A stretch of 64,000 nt of DNA from an uncultured Nitrospiraceae bacterium (GTDB lineage: Bacteria; Nitrospirota; Thermodesulfovibrionia; Thermodesulfovibrionales; Dissulfurispiraceae). Position numbers and translations under genes: made by a program. Below are positions 1-8,892 of this stretch, in pieces (the stretch's first letter is position 1; each line of letters starts with the position of its first letter). The stretch is from positions 1-64,000 of the forward strand of contig CAIJNL010000011.1 in the NCBI GenBank assembly GCA_903822005.1. The letters are read 5' to 3'. The notes under the pieces were generated by a model. The model was not told where the DNA came from. It saw only the letters and a program-made list of their open reading frames with translations, and did no database searches.

Positions 1-129
1 CGTTGCATGCCCCTTGAATGACAGTACCTTTGTTATCGATGCCGTGAGCAATGTCTTCCCATGGTCCACATGGCCAATCGTTCCCACGTTTACATGCGGC
101 TTCGTCCTCTCAAATTTTGCCTTAGCCAT
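1..129 (-). CDS. tuf: Elongation factor Tu, N-terminal fragment
   Basis: Only the first 43 codons lie in the window; the gene continues past the left edge. EF-Tu is the GTPase that delivers aminoacyl-tRNA to the ribosome. The N terminus [19 protein letters not shown], followed by the G1 loop GHVDHGKT (residues 19-26), is unmistakable. The ATG at 129 follows a strong AAGGAGGAGAT ribosome binding site. Four tRNA genes lie just upstream on the same strand, matching the well-known tRNA-Thr/Tyr/Gly/Thr-tuf arrangement, so co-transcription with them is likely. Confidence 0.97.
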   Translation of the reverse strand, partial: MAKAKFERTKPHVNVGTIGHVDHGKTLLTASITKVLSFKGHAT

Positions 130-245
130 ATCTCCTCCTTAATTCAGGAAATTTTATTTATGATCCAAAATTGCAGACTTATGAATAGTGCTTTCGTCTT
201 TACAATGAAACCATAATCATAAATCATCAATCGCCTGTATCTACA

Positions 246-318
246 AGCCCATGACCGGAATTGAACCGGTGACCTCATCCTTACCAAGGATGTGCTCTGC
301 CAACTGAGCTACATGGGC
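246..318 (-). tRNA. tRNA-Thr (anticodon GGT)
   Basis: A 73-nt cloverleaf on the minus strand. The acceptor stem GCCCATG/CATGGGC pairs perfectly, the D-arm is TAGCTCAGTTGGCAGAGC, the anticodon loop is TTGGTAA, and the T-arm contains GGTTCAATTCC. CCA is not encoded, unlike the three neighbouring tRNAs. It is the last tRNA before tuf in the cluster. Confidence 0.95.
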
Positions 319-370
319 AACTAACCGGTCCGAACCAGCCAGACTGTTCAAACCGCTCAAACTGTTTTAC

Positions 371-445
371 TGGAGCGGGAAACGGGATTCGAACCCGCGA
401 CCCTCAGCTTGGAAGGCTGACGCTCTACCACTGAGCTACTCCCGC
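371..445 (-). tRNA. tRNA-Gly (anticodon TCC)
   Basis: Minus-strand tRNA with acceptor GCGGGAG pairing to TTCCCGC (one G-T pair), anticodon loop CTTCCAA, and T-loop GGTTCGAATCC. The 3' CCA is encoded (371-373). It sits between tRNA-Tyr and tRNA-Thr(GGT). Confidence 0.95.
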
Positions 446-470
446 AATCTGTCACTCTTCTGCACATTTA

Positions 471-555
471 TGGTGGAGAGAGGAGGATTCGAACCTCCGA
501 AGGCAGAGCCAGCGGGTTTACAGCCCGTTCCCTTTGGCCACTTGGGTATCTCTCC
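471..555 (-). tRNA. tRNA-Tyr (anticodon GTA)
   Basis: An 85-nt class II tRNA with a long variable arm. The acceptor GGAGAGA/TCTCTCC pairs fully, the anticodon loop CTGTAAA gives GTA, and the 3' CCA is encoded (471-473). The long variable arm plus GTA anticodon identifies bacterial tRNA-Tyr. Confidence 0.95.
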
Positions 556-657
556 GCTATCAAAAACAAGAAGCAAAAAGCGGAAATAGAGATGTGAACC
601 ACATTCCCCTGCCTTTACTTCCCGCTTCTAAATCCCTGCTTTAAAACTGTCTTTATC

Positions 658-733
658 TGGAGCCACCGAAGGGATTCGAACCCCCGACCCACTGATTACA
701 AATCAGTAGCTCTGCCAGCTGAGCTACGGTGGC
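658..733 (-). tRNA. tRNA-Thr (anticodon TGT)
   Basis: First tRNA of the minus-strand tRNA-tuf cluster. Acceptor GCCACCG/CGGTGGC, D-arm TAGCTCAGCTGGCAGAGC, anticodon loop TTTGTAA, T-loop GGTTCGAATCC, encoded CCA (658-660). Confidence 0.95.
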
Positions 734-744
734 ATCAACTTATT

Positions 745-774
745 AATATAAAGGCGATATTATATAATTGTCAA
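745..774 (-). promoter_or_regulatory. Sigma-70 type promoter of the tRNA-tuf cluster
   Basis: On the minus strand a perfect -35 box TTGACA (774-769) is followed after 18 nt by TATATT (750-745). The predicted start lies a few bases upstream of tRNA-Thr(TGT). The near-consensus boxes fit a strongly expressed stable-RNA and tuf operon. Confidence 0.75.
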
Positions 775-799
775 CCACAAAATTGCAACGTCCCCGGCT

Positions 800-1684
800 T
801 TATGCCACCACCTTGTTTAACGGATACTCGACTATGCCCGATGCCCCGGCGGCCTTGAGCTTCGGAATAAGCTCGCGCACGAGTTTTTCTTCGGTTATTA
901 CCTCAAAGGCATACCATCCCTTGTCAGACAGTTGTGAAATAGTGGGGGAATGCATGGCAGCAAGCAGGCTGAGCACCTTTTTATAGGTTTTTTCTTCAAC
1001 ATTCATCTTCAGGCCGACCTTCTCCTCTGCTGCAAGAGCGCCCTTGAGAAGCATGGCGATATTTTCTATTTTAGTGCGTTTCCATTTGTCCTGCAACGCT
1101 TTTTTGTTTGCCACAAAACGCGTCGTGGACTCCAGAATCACTTCGACGATGCGCAGATTGTTTGCCCGGAGGGATGAGCCTGTCTCGGTAACGTCCACGA
1201 TGGCATCCGCCAGCTGGGGAGGCTTCACCTCAGTGGCGCCCCACGAAAAATCGACCTGGGCGGTTACTCCCCTGGATTTCAAAAATCTTTTCGTGTATCC
1301 CATCAGTTCGGTTGCGATCCGCTTGCCCTGAAGGTCTTTGACTGTTTTGATCTTCGAATCCATCGGCACCGCAATGACCCATCTGACCGGCCTGAAGCCT
1401 TCCTTGCCATACTGCAGTTCGGCCACTTCGACCACGTCCGCATTCTGCTCTTTGATCCAGTCCAGACCGGTTAGGCCGCAGTCGAGATATCCGTCTTCCA
1501 CATACCTCGCCATCTCCTGGGCGCGTATAAGCATCGCCGAAATATCAGGATCATCAACCACCGGATAGTAAGATCTGGAGGATATCGAAATATTGTATCC
1601 GGCCTTTTTGAACAGGCGCAGGGTAGATTCCTGGAGGCTGCCTTTCGGGAGTCCCAACTTAAGACTATTAGTTTTGTTTTTCAT
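800..1684 (-). CDS. hisG: ATP phosphoribosyltransferase, long form
   Basis: First step of histidine biosynthesis: condenses ATP with PRPP to N1-(5-phosphoribosyl)-ATP. The protein has 294 residues, the size of the long, self-regulated HisG form. It starts [18 protein letters not shown], carries [10 protein letters not shown] near residue 70, and has the PRPP-loop-like [14 protein letters not shown] near residue 165. The last ~75 residues should be the ACT-like regulatory domain that binds histidine (family knowledge), so no HisZ partner is expected. The ATG follows GAGGAGGGGTAACGCC. A promoter lies ~75 nt upstream. No other his gene is nearby. Confidence 0.93.
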   Translation of the reverse strand: MKNKTNSLKLGLPKGSLQESTLRLFKKAGYNISISSRSYYPVVDDPDISAMLIRAQEMARYVEDGYLDCGLTGLDWIKEQNADVVEVAELQYGKEGFRPVRWVIAVPMDSKIKTVKDLQGKRIATELMGYTKRFLKSRGVTAQVDFSWGATEVKPPQLADAIVDVTETGSSLRANNLRIVEVILESTTRFVANKKALQDKWKRTKIENIAMLLKGALAAEEKVGLKMNVEEKTYKKVLSLLAAMHSPTISQLSDKGWYAFEVITEEKLVRELIPKLKAAGASGIVEYPLNKVVA

Positions 1685-1756
1685 GGCGTTACCCCTCCTC
1701 CCGGATATCGTAATTGACCATTATGCAATTTTTTAATACTAATGGACAGGACGTTT

Positions 1757-1786
1757 ATAATATACGGCAAACGGGGTTAAAGTCAA
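1757..1786 (-). promoter_or_regulatory. Putative hisG promoter
   Basis: Minus strand: -35 TTGACT (1786-1781), 18-nt spacer, -10 TATTAT (1762-1757). The predicted start is near 1750, leaving a ~65-nt leader before hisG. I saw no attenuator-type histidine-rich leader peptide in it. Confidence 0.55.
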
Positions 1787-1902
1787 TTGCGGTACCATAA
1801 TATTGACCTGTGTCAATGCATCATGCAAAGCTGCTGCATATTGTGGCATTCGGGCATAGTCTGGTATTATCATCCTGAAAATAATCGAGGAGGGCAGCCC
1901 TA

Positions 1903-3228
1903 ATGGTTAACCCAAAAGCATGCATTGTTGCACTCTCTTTTCTTGCAGCGATTTTAGCTGTCGCGCCTGCAGTTCAGGCGGCAGATCAGGCTTACAGCCT
2001 GAGTCCGAAAGTAAAAGACACATACAGCGCCATCACCGCGCAGCCTGCCGTAAAAAAAGGGCTTGATTTCATCAAGGCTGATCATAACGGCACTGTGGCG
2101 GAGCAGAAGCAGATCAATTCGATTCCGTCACCTCCGTTCAAGGAGCAGAAGCGGGCGGCAGATTACCTTAAGCGCCTCTCTGCGTCAGGATTGACCAATG
2201 TCGCTATGGACAAGGAAGGGAATGTATGCGGGACCATGCAGGGCACTGGAAAAAGACCGAAGCTGCTTGTTGCCGCGCATATGGACACTGTGTTCCCTGA
2301 AGGGACCAATCTCGCACTGACCGAAAAGAACGGTGTCCTTCATGCACCGGGCATAGCTGACAACGCGAGAGGGCTGGCATCACTGCTCGGAGTAGTCCGC
2401 GCTTTCAGGATCGCCGGCATCAAGCCCGTTGGTGATATCATGTTCTGCGGGAATGTAGGAGAAGAGGGACTCGGAGACCTGCGGGGTGTAAAAGCTCTTT
2501 TCAGGGATAATAAAGACATAGACGGTTTTATCGCTATCGACGGCACTGAGGCGGAAGGCATAGTATATCTCGCTACCGGCAGCCATCGTTATGAGGTAAC
2601 CTACAAAGGCCCGGGTGGACACAGCTTCCAGAGATTCGGCCTGCCGAGCGCTATTCATGCCATGGGCAGGGCAATCGCCAGGATAGCTGACCTGGAAACC
2701 CCGAAAAAACCGAAGACGACATTCACAGTCGGCACCGTTAAAGGCGGCACCTCGGTCAACTCCATAGCGGCAGAGGCAAGCATGCTGATGGACATGCGCT
2801 CAGACAGCGAAACAGAACTGCTGGCCTTCGAAGCAAAATTCCTCGATATCGTAAAAAAAGCCGCTGCAGAAGAAAATACTCGCTGGGGCAGCGACAAGAT
2901 AACGGTTGATATCAAACTCGTGGGCAACCGCCCGGCAGGCACACAGCCGTCAGACGCTGTTATCGTCCAGACCTCCTGGGCAGCAACCAATGCAGTGGGG
3001 TTATCACCGAAGCTCAAGGGCGCCAGCAGCACTGATACAAACCAGCCTCTCAGTCTCGGGATACCGGCTGTCACTCTCGCCAGCGGGGGAACCGAACAGG
3101 GAAATCATTCTGTGAGTGAATCGTGGGACCCGGCAAATGCCTGGCTCGGGCCCCAGAGGATATTCCTGGCGATAATAGGCCTGGCCGGCATGGATGGCGT
3201 AAGCGCCCCGCTGCTGCCCAAGCGCTAA
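1903..3228 (+). CDS. Secreted M20-family metallopeptidase
   Basis: A zinc amino- or carboxypeptidase of the M20/M28 clan, exported by Sec: residues 1-26 are a signal peptide ending APAVQA. Metal-site residues expected for M20 are present: H126 and D128 in AAHMDTVF, D153 in GIADNARG, E187/E188 in NVGEEGLGD, D213 in IAIDGTEAEG, and a C-terminal His in GNHSVSES near 413. The segment KGPGGHSF marks the start of the lid/dimerisation domain. Length (441) suits the family. Closest general type is a tripeptidase (PepT-like) or carboxypeptidase G2-like enzyme; the substrate cannot be read from sequence. Monocistronic, with a strong terminator 20 nt downstream. Confidence 0.85.
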   Translation: MVNPKACIVALSFLAAILAVAPAVQAADQAYSLSPKVKDTYSAITAQPAVKKGLDFIKADHNGTVAEQKQINSIPSPPFKEQKRAADYLKRLSASGLTNVAMDKEGNVCGTMQGTGKRPKLLVAAHMDTVFPEGTNLALTEKNGVLHAPGIADNARGLASLLGVVRAFRIAGIKPVGDIMFCGNVGEEGLGDLRGVKALFRDNKDIDGFIAIDGTEAEGIVYLATGSHRYEVTYKGPGGHSFQRFGLPSAIHAMGRAIARIADLETPKKPKTTFTVGTVKGGTSVNSIAAEASMLMDMRSDSETELLAFEAKFLDIVKKAAAEENTRWGSDKITVDIKLVGNRPAGTQPSDAVIVQTSWAATNAVGLSPKLKGASSTDTNQPLSLGIPAVTLASGGTEQGNHSVSESWDPANAWLGPQRIFLAIIGLAGMDGVSAPLLPKR

Positions 3229-3248
3229 CTTAGAAGGTCCGTATTATG

Positions 3249-3281
3249 AAGAAGGCAGGCCCATGGGCCTGCCTTCTTTTT
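3249..3281 (+). terminator. Rho-independent terminator after the M20 peptidase
   Basis: A 14-bp perfect stem (AAGAAGGCAGGCCC with its complement) with a two-base loop, followed by TTTTT-rich sequence on the plus strand. It lies between the convergent peptidase gene and acsB. Confidence 0.85.
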
Positions 3282-3305
3282 ATGGTTTCAGGTTTCTGTT
3301 TCCGA

Positions 3306-5507
3306 TCAGCCCAAAAGGGACGGCATCTCAGGAGCTGGATGAGCAACGCCAGCCATATATTCGACCAGCTTTTCGCCGTCTTCGCAAATGGTCTCGTCCG
3401 CTATCCTGTCGAGCAGGTCCGGCATACCCTCATCAGCCGCGCGTTTGTTGAACGCCTCCCTGATGCGCTCCTTGATCTCGGTCGTCATCCAGACAACCCG
3501 TTTTATGCCGCCGTCGCCAAGTATGAATTTAGGGCTCGCGATAAAGTTGATCCCGATGCCCATAAAGCCAGGGGTCTGCACGCCGCCGCCGACAGAGGCG
3601 GCAAGGGTCGAGAATTTCATGCCGACAGGAGTCATTCCCGTGAAGCCGCGGTGGACTATCATTACGCCGTTCGCCTCGGGCACTATGGCCACGATGCACT
3701 CGAAGCAGCCGCACGATGTCATTGGGTTCTCCATGATCGTATACATGTTGAGTGTTTCGATAGTGTCTCTCGATGCCTTTTTCAGATACCCGTCAATCCC
3801 GGCATATCTTCCGTATTTCTCATCGAGCAGAGTTCCCTTGAGTATCGGCTGGTTGCCTCCGGTAGGGTCTATCTCAAAGGCGGCCTTTGCGTCGAGCCAG
3901 TTAAACGCGCCGCAGAGCCCAAGCCTTTCAGGCGATATTACGCAGACATGGTTTGGCGCGAACGACTGGCATAGCAGGCACGAAAAAAAGGTGTCAACTG
4001 ATTCATCAGTAAGATCGCCGATCCTGCGGTCCCTTTCGAGATAAGCCTCGCGCGCCTCGCCGCGGATCCTTATTACATCTTCCTCATCTATATACAGGGT
4101 GACCTGCACCTTGTCCACTATAGCGCCGTACTTGTTGTGGATCATGGCTGTCTGTATAACTCCGAAGTGTTCGAGAGTAAATCCGGCCTGGTTGGCCTCG
4201 TTGCTGATGCGCATCCAGACAATATCGCGCTGGCCCATATGCCATACACCGTGGGCCTCGTTTATATTGGAATGTATCTTGCGCTCGATGACCCCTTCAA
4301 AGTCTGTCTGCATCTTCCGCCCGGCAACATCTATCACCATTGCCAGGGGCAGTATACCGGCCTGGTTTATGCGTTGCTGCCAGTCTTTGCCGACCACGAC
4401 AACCCGGTTGTCCTCTATCTCATCCATACCGCGTGTGCGAAGCCACTCTAAGGCCGGGCTTCTCTGCCCGCCGAATTCGAGGAATGTGTCTTCCTTGCGA
4501 ACTCGTTCGCCTTCAAAGGCCGGTCCATACGGCACAGGCACAGGAGGCTTCGAAACTATTATTTTGAGATTGCGCACCTCGATAGCGCGACGCACTATTT
4601 TTTCATAGTCCGGGACGCCGATCAGCGCCTCATTTGGGCAAACGCCTTCCGCGACAATTGTAGGCACATCCTGGTCGGATATGACAGGGAATCCAAATGC
4701 GATTGCCCCGGCTCCGACAGCAAGCAGCTCCGCATCGGGCGGCCCCATGGCGATGACAAAAGCAGGCACCCGCTCTCGCTGGAAAGTGAGATGCTCGATC
4801 ATAGAGCCCGCTTTTATACCGCCGTAAATAAGAGATGCCCTGACCGCCCAGCTGATCGCATAAAGCGCGTGAACAGCCTCCGGACCCAGCACTACTATGC
4901 GCGACTCCCATCCGAATTCCACTCTCGAGCGAAGCAGCTGGTCAGCAATGCTGTTACCCGCACCGCGCCCGGCGATAAGTGTCAGTATCCCTTTTTCCTG
5001 CAGTTCCCGCACTACCTTTACAGCGGTCTCATCATCAGGTGCTGCCCCTATGAGAACGGCTATACCGGGGATTGTGCCGTCAACCAGCTGCACCCCCAGC
5101 GTCCGCATTGTAGTATCGGGAATAAAACCCTGATAGACATACCCTTTGTCCTGGTTCGGGCGCTTCTCCTGTTCCTGCATGGTATCTATCGCAAGAATCA
5201 CTTCCGCGGCAAGAAGCGAGGCAAGTCCGGCCTCTGCAGCATCTCCGAGGGTCGGCGCGCCGGGATGACGGCCTTCAATTTCAGCAAGAAGTTCCTTTGC
5301 GCGGACAGACGCGGTCTCCATATCGCCAAGCGTCCTTACCGGCAGCCCGGTCAGCGCATAAATAATCGGCAGGAAATATGCCGTATCAGGAAACTCAAAG
5401 GACTGGTCACGGCCCCGCGATGCGATAGCATCAGCAACCATCTGACCCGTCTTCGCTAATATCGACCCCGCGCCCTGAAGGATTATCTTGTTAAGTTCTG
5501 CAGACAT
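3306..5507 (-). CDS. acsB: Acetyl-CoA synthase (CODH/ACS complex beta subunit)
   Basis: Builds acetyl-CoA from CO, a corrinoid-bound methyl group and CoA: the last step of the Wood-Ljungdahl pathway, or the first when run backwards. At 733 residues it is a bacterial full-length ACS. All six cysteine ligands of the Ni-Fe-S A-cluster are visible: C510, C513, C522, C532, and C599/C601 in TSCGCFECI. This is the Moorella pattern with a constant offset of four. The SD GCGGAGGTG precedes the ATG. It is the last gene of a cluster running cooC-acsE-acsD-acsC-acsB. The N-terminal domain normally docks the CODH subunit, but no acsA/cooS gene is in the window. Confidence 0.97.
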   Translation of the reverse strand: MSAELNKIILQGAGSILAKTGQMVADAIASRGRDQSFEFPDTAYFLPIIYALTGLPVRTLGDMETASVRAKELLAEIEGRHPGAPTLGDAAEAGLASLLAAEVILAIDTMQEQEKRPNQDKGYVYQGFIPDTTMRTLGVQLVDGTIPGIAVLIGAAPDDETAVKVVRELQEKGILTLIAGRGAGNSIADQLLRSRVEFGWESRIVVLGPEAVHALYAISWAVRASLIYGGIKAGSMIEHLTFQRERVPAFVIAMGPPDAELLAVGAGAIAFGFPVISDQDVPTIVAEGVCPNEALIGVPDYEKIVRRAIEVRNLKIIVSKPPVPVPYGPAFEGERVRKEDTFLEFGGQRSPALEWLRTRGMDEIEDNRVVVVGKDWQQRINQAGILPLAMVIDVAGRKMQTDFEGVIERKIHSNINEAHGVWHMGQRDIVWMRISNEANQAGFTLEHFGVIQTAMIHNKYGAIVDKVQVTLYIDEEDVIRIRGEAREAYLERDRRIGDLTDESVDTFFSCLLCQSFAPNHVCVISPERLGLCGAFNWLDAKAAFEIDPTGGNQPILKGTLLDEKYGRYAGIDGYLKKASRDTIETLNMYTIMENPMTSCGCFECIVAIVPEANGVMIVHRGFTGMTPVGMKFSTLAASVGGGVQTPGFMGIGINFIASPKFILGDGGIKRVVWMTTEIKERIREAFNKRAADEGMPDLLDRIADETICEDGEKLVEYMAGVAHPAPEMPSLLG

Positions 5508-5529
5508 AGCACCTCCGCTGATCGCCTTT

Positions 5530-6873
5530 TCATTTATTCCAGTTCTTCAGAAACGCGGGCAGCGCGTTTGCCTCACGCGGCCCGATGGTTATCTTCCAGC
5601 CCGGAAGCTTCTCTTCGAGCGCCCCGCTTATTATCGCGACATAGCCCGGGATTATCAGCTCTTTATTTTTCATCTGGTCCGCGATTCCGCTTTCGAGGAT
5701 GAACTGGGCTATCTTGGGCGCGGTAAATTTGCCTGCTGCCCAGGCGGTAAGGACCGACATGCCCTCGCAATCCATAATGGCGAGTCTTGAAGCCACCCTG
5801 CTGTTCTCTATCTCTCCGGACACTATGAAAAAGGTCAGCGAAAAATTGGTCGTAATGATAAGCGGCGACTCGGGCGCCGGTTCGCCGACACTGTATATCT
5901 TCTGCTCCACCTGCATAGGGACCTGCGGATCGGTATATAGGTTCTGCCTAAGGGCAAAGAGGGCGATGTTCTTCCATCTCTCCGCGCTGCTCAATACCAC
6001 GATGGACGAATACTTCGCTATGCCGAGAGAAGCGATCAATGTTTCGAGCATGCTGTCATCTCTTTGCGCAAAGGTGATGACCGGGTAGCCGAGGGGCTTG
6101 AAGTTCTTTTTGATCGCTGACCTGCGGAGCAGCACATTGCCTTCGAGTATTTCCGCGGCAGTTCTCCCGCCGTGATCAATGACCATGTCTTCGACCCCAA
6201 AACCCTTTATCTTCTCCGTGAGTACTGACAGCGCTTCCGGCCCTTTTGCCGCAACACCGAGAATGACCTTGTATGTTTTGGCAAGCTTTGCCATTGCTTC
6301 CGCGTTGGAGTCATCCGCACCATAAAGTATCGGCTTTTTGTCCGCCGCGATCTTCAATGCCGCTTCGGCAGCAGCAGGATTTGAGGTCGAGAGGACCAAA
6401 GGCAGGTCAGGAGCCTTTGCAACAACAGCCTTGACGAGGCCCTCGAAACTGGCCGGGTCGTTCGAGGCATTGCCCGCAAATATGGCATCTATCTTCAGCC
6501 TCTGACCGACGCGATCAATACCTGACGCGAGCACATCGTCCAGAATCCTGCTGATCTCATCGTCCTGCATGGTGTCCTTAACTTCGACAGCAAGAGCGCA
6601 GGGATTAACAAACTTCTTTTCATGCCTGAAAAGAACAGTCTCTTCACCCATCTTTACCGCGTTGTCTCCAGCTCCGAAAACAGTTGGTCTTACCGGCGGG
6701 GCAGCCGCATCTCCAAGGACCCTCTTCGAATCCTCAGACACGTCAGGGCATAAATCTATCGATGCCTGTCTCTGGGCAAGCTTCATCGCAAACGCGAGAC
6801 AGGTCGGATGCCCGCACTTCTTGCAATTGGTTTTGGGAAGTAATTTGAATATTTCAATGCCGCTCAAGGCCAT
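5530..6873 (-). CDS. acsC: Corrinoid iron-sulfur protein, large subunit
   Basis: Gamma subunit of the CFeSP that carries the methyl group on cobalt from methyl-THF to acetyl-CoA synthase. 447 residues, typical for the family. The N-terminal 4Fe-4S motif is complete: C17, C20, C25 and C42 (TNCKKCGHPTC ... LCPD). The middle is a TIM barrel and the C-terminal part should bind the corrinoid (family knowledge). Its ATG overlaps the acsD stop codon (TAATG), so the two CFeSP subunits are translationally coupled, as expected for a 1:1 heterodimer. acsB follows after 22 nt. Confidence 0.96.
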   Translation of the reverse strand: MALSGIEIFKLLPKTNCKKCGHPTCLAFAMKLAQRQASIDLCPDVSEDSKRVLGDAAAPPVRPTVFGAGDNAVKMGEETVLFRHEKKFVNPCALAVEVKDTMQDDEISRILDDVLASGIDRVGQRLKIDAIFAGNASNDPASFEGLVKAVVAKAPDLPLVLSTSNPAAAEAALKIAADKKPILYGADDSNAEAMAKLAKTYKVILGVAAKGPEALSVLTEKIKGFGVEDMVIDHGGRTAAEILEGNVLLRRSAIKKNFKPLGYPVITFAQRDDSMLETLIASLGIAKYSSIVVLSSAERWKNIALFALRQNLYTDPQVPMQVEQKIYSVGEPAPESPLIITTNFSLTFFIVSGEIENSRVASRLAIMDCEGMSVLTAWAAGKFTAPKIAQFILESGIADQMKNKELIIPGYVAIISGALEEKLPGWKITIGPREANALPAFLKNWNK

Positions 6874-7826
6874 TATCGTCCTCCATCCTGCATCAGCTCA
6901 TCAATGAATTTTTCGACCGAGCTGACTGCCTCAGGGTGCCTCATGATAAGAATATCGGCGCCTGCAAGCAATACAGCACCGGCTGTCACTGCCTCCCATG
7001 CGATCCCGCGTTCCTTCTCAGGGCCCCACGCGGGTATGTCCGACTCCGGCGCTGAAGATTCCTTCACCTTCCAGGCATGCATGCCGGCATCACCGAGCAT
7101 GGGCTGCTGCATCGCCGGGTCGCTCTGTGCAAGTGCGGCAAGACGTATGCGCTCAGAAACAGAATATGTGTATTCAATTCCGTAGCCGAGGGCCGAACAC
7201 ATGGGGTCGGTAATGATTCTCTCTTTGTCGAGGCCCATCTGCGAAATGAGGATATTCAGCTGCTTGGCCAGGTTCACATCCAGCTCAGACATGGCTATAA
7301 GCTTGTGATTGTTGGCCATGGCCGCCGCGGCGATTGTCTTGTAATTCGCTTCCTGGGCCTTTCCTATAATGCAGTTCCTGCCGCTTGCGGCTTCAGCCGC
7401 GGCTATCAGGACAGGGCCGTCTTTTTCTATGCTGTTGCTCCCTAGGATTATCAGCGGCACCTTGATCACCGCAAGCACATCTCTCACGGCCTTTGCGGCC
7501 TCTGCAGGCGTCCTGTCTTCCCTGTCAGGATGAGTGCCGATGAGCCTGAGGGCTATCGCCTTCGCTTTAAGCTCGTCCTGGCTGAACCTGGCCCAGGCCA
7601 CGGGGTCATGCGATACATCTTTATAAACCGAGCTCACTGCCTCGGGCCAGTCGTCGGGCGTTATGTCCTGTATCTCATAGGCGATAAGCGGCCTGTTAGG
7701 TATAGAGCCTTCAAATGCATAAAACGGCAACGCGTTCTGTCCGCCGAATACCGCCTTAGTGTCAGTGCCGAAGGTTACCTCAAACACCTTTCCCGGAAAA
7801 TTCTCTTTTTGCGCAACATACGCCAT
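6873..7826 (-). CDS. acsD: Corrinoid iron-sulfur protein, small subunit
   Basis: Delta subunit of the CFeSP; pairs with AcsC to hold the corrinoid cofactor. 317 residues with family-typical segments such as PLIILGSNSIEKDGPVL and the ITDPMCSALGYGIEYTYS stretch. The start ATG is preceded by GGAGGCTGTA. It follows acsE by 9 nt and overlaps acsC by one base. No oddities seen. Confidence 0.95.
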   Translation of the reverse strand: MAYVAQKENFPGKVFEVTFGTDTKAVFGGQNALPFYAFEGSIPNRPLIAYEIQDITPDDWPEAVSSVYKDVSHDPVAWARFSQDELKAKAIALRLIGTHPDREDRTPAEAAKAVRDVLAVIKVPLIILGSNSIEKDGPVLIAAAEAASGRNCIIGKAQEANYKTIAAAAMANNHKLIAMSELDVNLAKQLNILISQMGLDKERIITDPMCSALGYGIEYTYSVSERIRLAALAQSDPAMQQPMLGDAGMHAWKVKESSAPESDIPAWGPEKERGIAWEAVTAGAVLLAGADILIMRHPEAVSSVEKFIDELMQDGGR

Positions 7827-7835
7827 TACAGCCTC

Positions 7836-8618
7836 CTACATTTCGAGATATGAATGGGCATAGAGCGTCCTGCCCGTTATCACATCTATCGTCTTTATGG
7901 TCTTCATCACCTCTGCCGGGTCCGCAATAGCGGCCGTGAGGCCCTCGTACGCCAGCAGCATGAGAAAATTCTTGTTAATGACCGGCCTGACATTTCTCGG
8001 ACAGCCGTTCGATATATTGCTAAGCCCGACAATCGTCTTCATCGCCGGATCATTAAGTTCCTGGAACATCCTCACTGCCTTGATCACATGCAGGGCATGG
8101 TCCTGCATGCTCGCTATCTGAAGCACCAACGGATCGAGATACAGGTCTTCAAGCGGCAGCCCATACTCCATGGCGCGCCCCATGATCTCGGCTGCAAGCA
8201 CAGTTCTCTCTTCAGCGTCAGCCGGAAGCCCGCCCTTGCCTATCGTGAGCCCGATGACAGGCACCTTGTACTTTGCCGCAAGCTCAAGCATCGGAAAGCG
8301 TTCGGGGTCATTGGATGTCGAATTGATGAGGGGCCTGCCCCACTCGCCGTTGTGGACCTTGATGCCGGCCTCTATCGCCTTTGCATTCGTAGTGTCGAGA
8401 CATACAGGGAGGGGCACAACCTCTTGTATGGTTGATACCACCCACTGCATAAGGTCTTCGCCGTTCTCATCAGCGGGACCGATATTGGCATCGATCATGC
8501 CCGCGCCTGCCTTCCATTGGCTGACAGCAATCTCCTGAATAGGGGCCTTGTCCCTCTTCTGGACAGCCTCGCGGACCCTTTTGGATATTACACTCAGCTT
8601 TTCGCCGATAATTAACAC
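7836..8618 (-). CDS. acsE: 5-methyltetrahydrofolate:CFeSP methyltransferase
   Basis: Transfers the methyl group of methyl-THF to the corrinoid protein AcsCD, joining the folate branch to the ACS. A TIM-barrel pterin-binding protein of 260 residues, matching AcsE length. Recognisable: MLIIGEKLSVIS, the Asp/Asn-rich MIDANIGP, LINSTSNDPERF and TIVGLSNISNG, which line the pterin pocket. The start codon is GTG at 8618 behind GGGGGAAAA. Upstream is a 270-bp repeat-rich gap that separates it from cooC. Confidence 0.95.
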   Translation of the reverse strand: MLIIGEKLSVISKRVREAVQKRDKAPIQEIAVSQWKAGAGMIDANIGPADENGEDLMQWVVSTIQEVVPLPVCLDTTNAKAIEAGIKVHNGEWGRPLINSTSNDPERFPMLELAAKYKVPVIGLTIGKGGLPADAEERTVLAAEIMGRAMEYGLPLEDLYLDPLVLQIASMQDHALHVIKAVRMFQELNDPAMKTIVGLSNISNGCPRNVRPVINKNFLMLLAYEGLTAAIADPAEVMKTIKTIDVITGRTLYAHSYLEM

Positions 8619-8697
8619 TTTTCCCCCGTAAATCTGCCTGTTTATAATGAATGATTATTATAAAACATTTTCGCAGCGAAAATGTCCCATATTGTAT

Positions 8698-8890
8698 CTA
8701 ACTCCCCCCGGCTTCCTGGGATGAAGATCATAACGCCCCCTTAACCCCGTCGGATAAAGGTAGTAACTCCCCCTAGCCCCCTCTTAAATTAAGAGGGGGA
8801 AGAGCGGAGCGAGGGGGCGTTAATCAGAGGGGGAAAGGCGAAGCCTGGGGGAGTTACTATCTATCTTCAAGGGGGATGGGGGGAGTTGCC
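8698..8890. repeat. Nested GC-rich inverted repeats (AACTCCCCC type)
   Basis: The gap between acsE and cooC holds two nested inverted repeats. The inner one, 8763-8857, begins GTAACTCCCCCTAG and ends CTGGGGGAGTTAC. A further pair CCCCCTCTTAA/TTAAGAGGGGG lies inside it. The outer one begins at ~8698 with TAACTCCCCCCGG and closes at 8871-8890 with a GGGGGATGGGGGGAGTT-type arm. This looks like a small non-coding mobile repeat (MITE-like) and could fold in RNA between two co-oriented genes. No ORF of note is inside. Confidence 0.7.
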
Positions 8891-8892
8891 CG

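Noticed and set aside
1850-1875. Sigma-54 promoter before the M20 peptidase (GTGGCATTCGGGCATAG)
   Set aside because: The GG and GC elements are only nine bases apart, three short of the required spacing.
3246-3974. A 242-codon plus-strand frame opposite acsB
   Set aside because: It lies wholly inside the certain acsB coding region on the other strand, has low-complexity composition and no ribosome site.
4791-5459. A 222-codon plus-strand frame opposite acsB
   Set aside because: Shadow of acsB; no recognisable protein features.
8698-8890. CRISPR array
   Set aside because: Repeats are inverted and nested, not regularly spaced direct repeats, and no cas genes are present.
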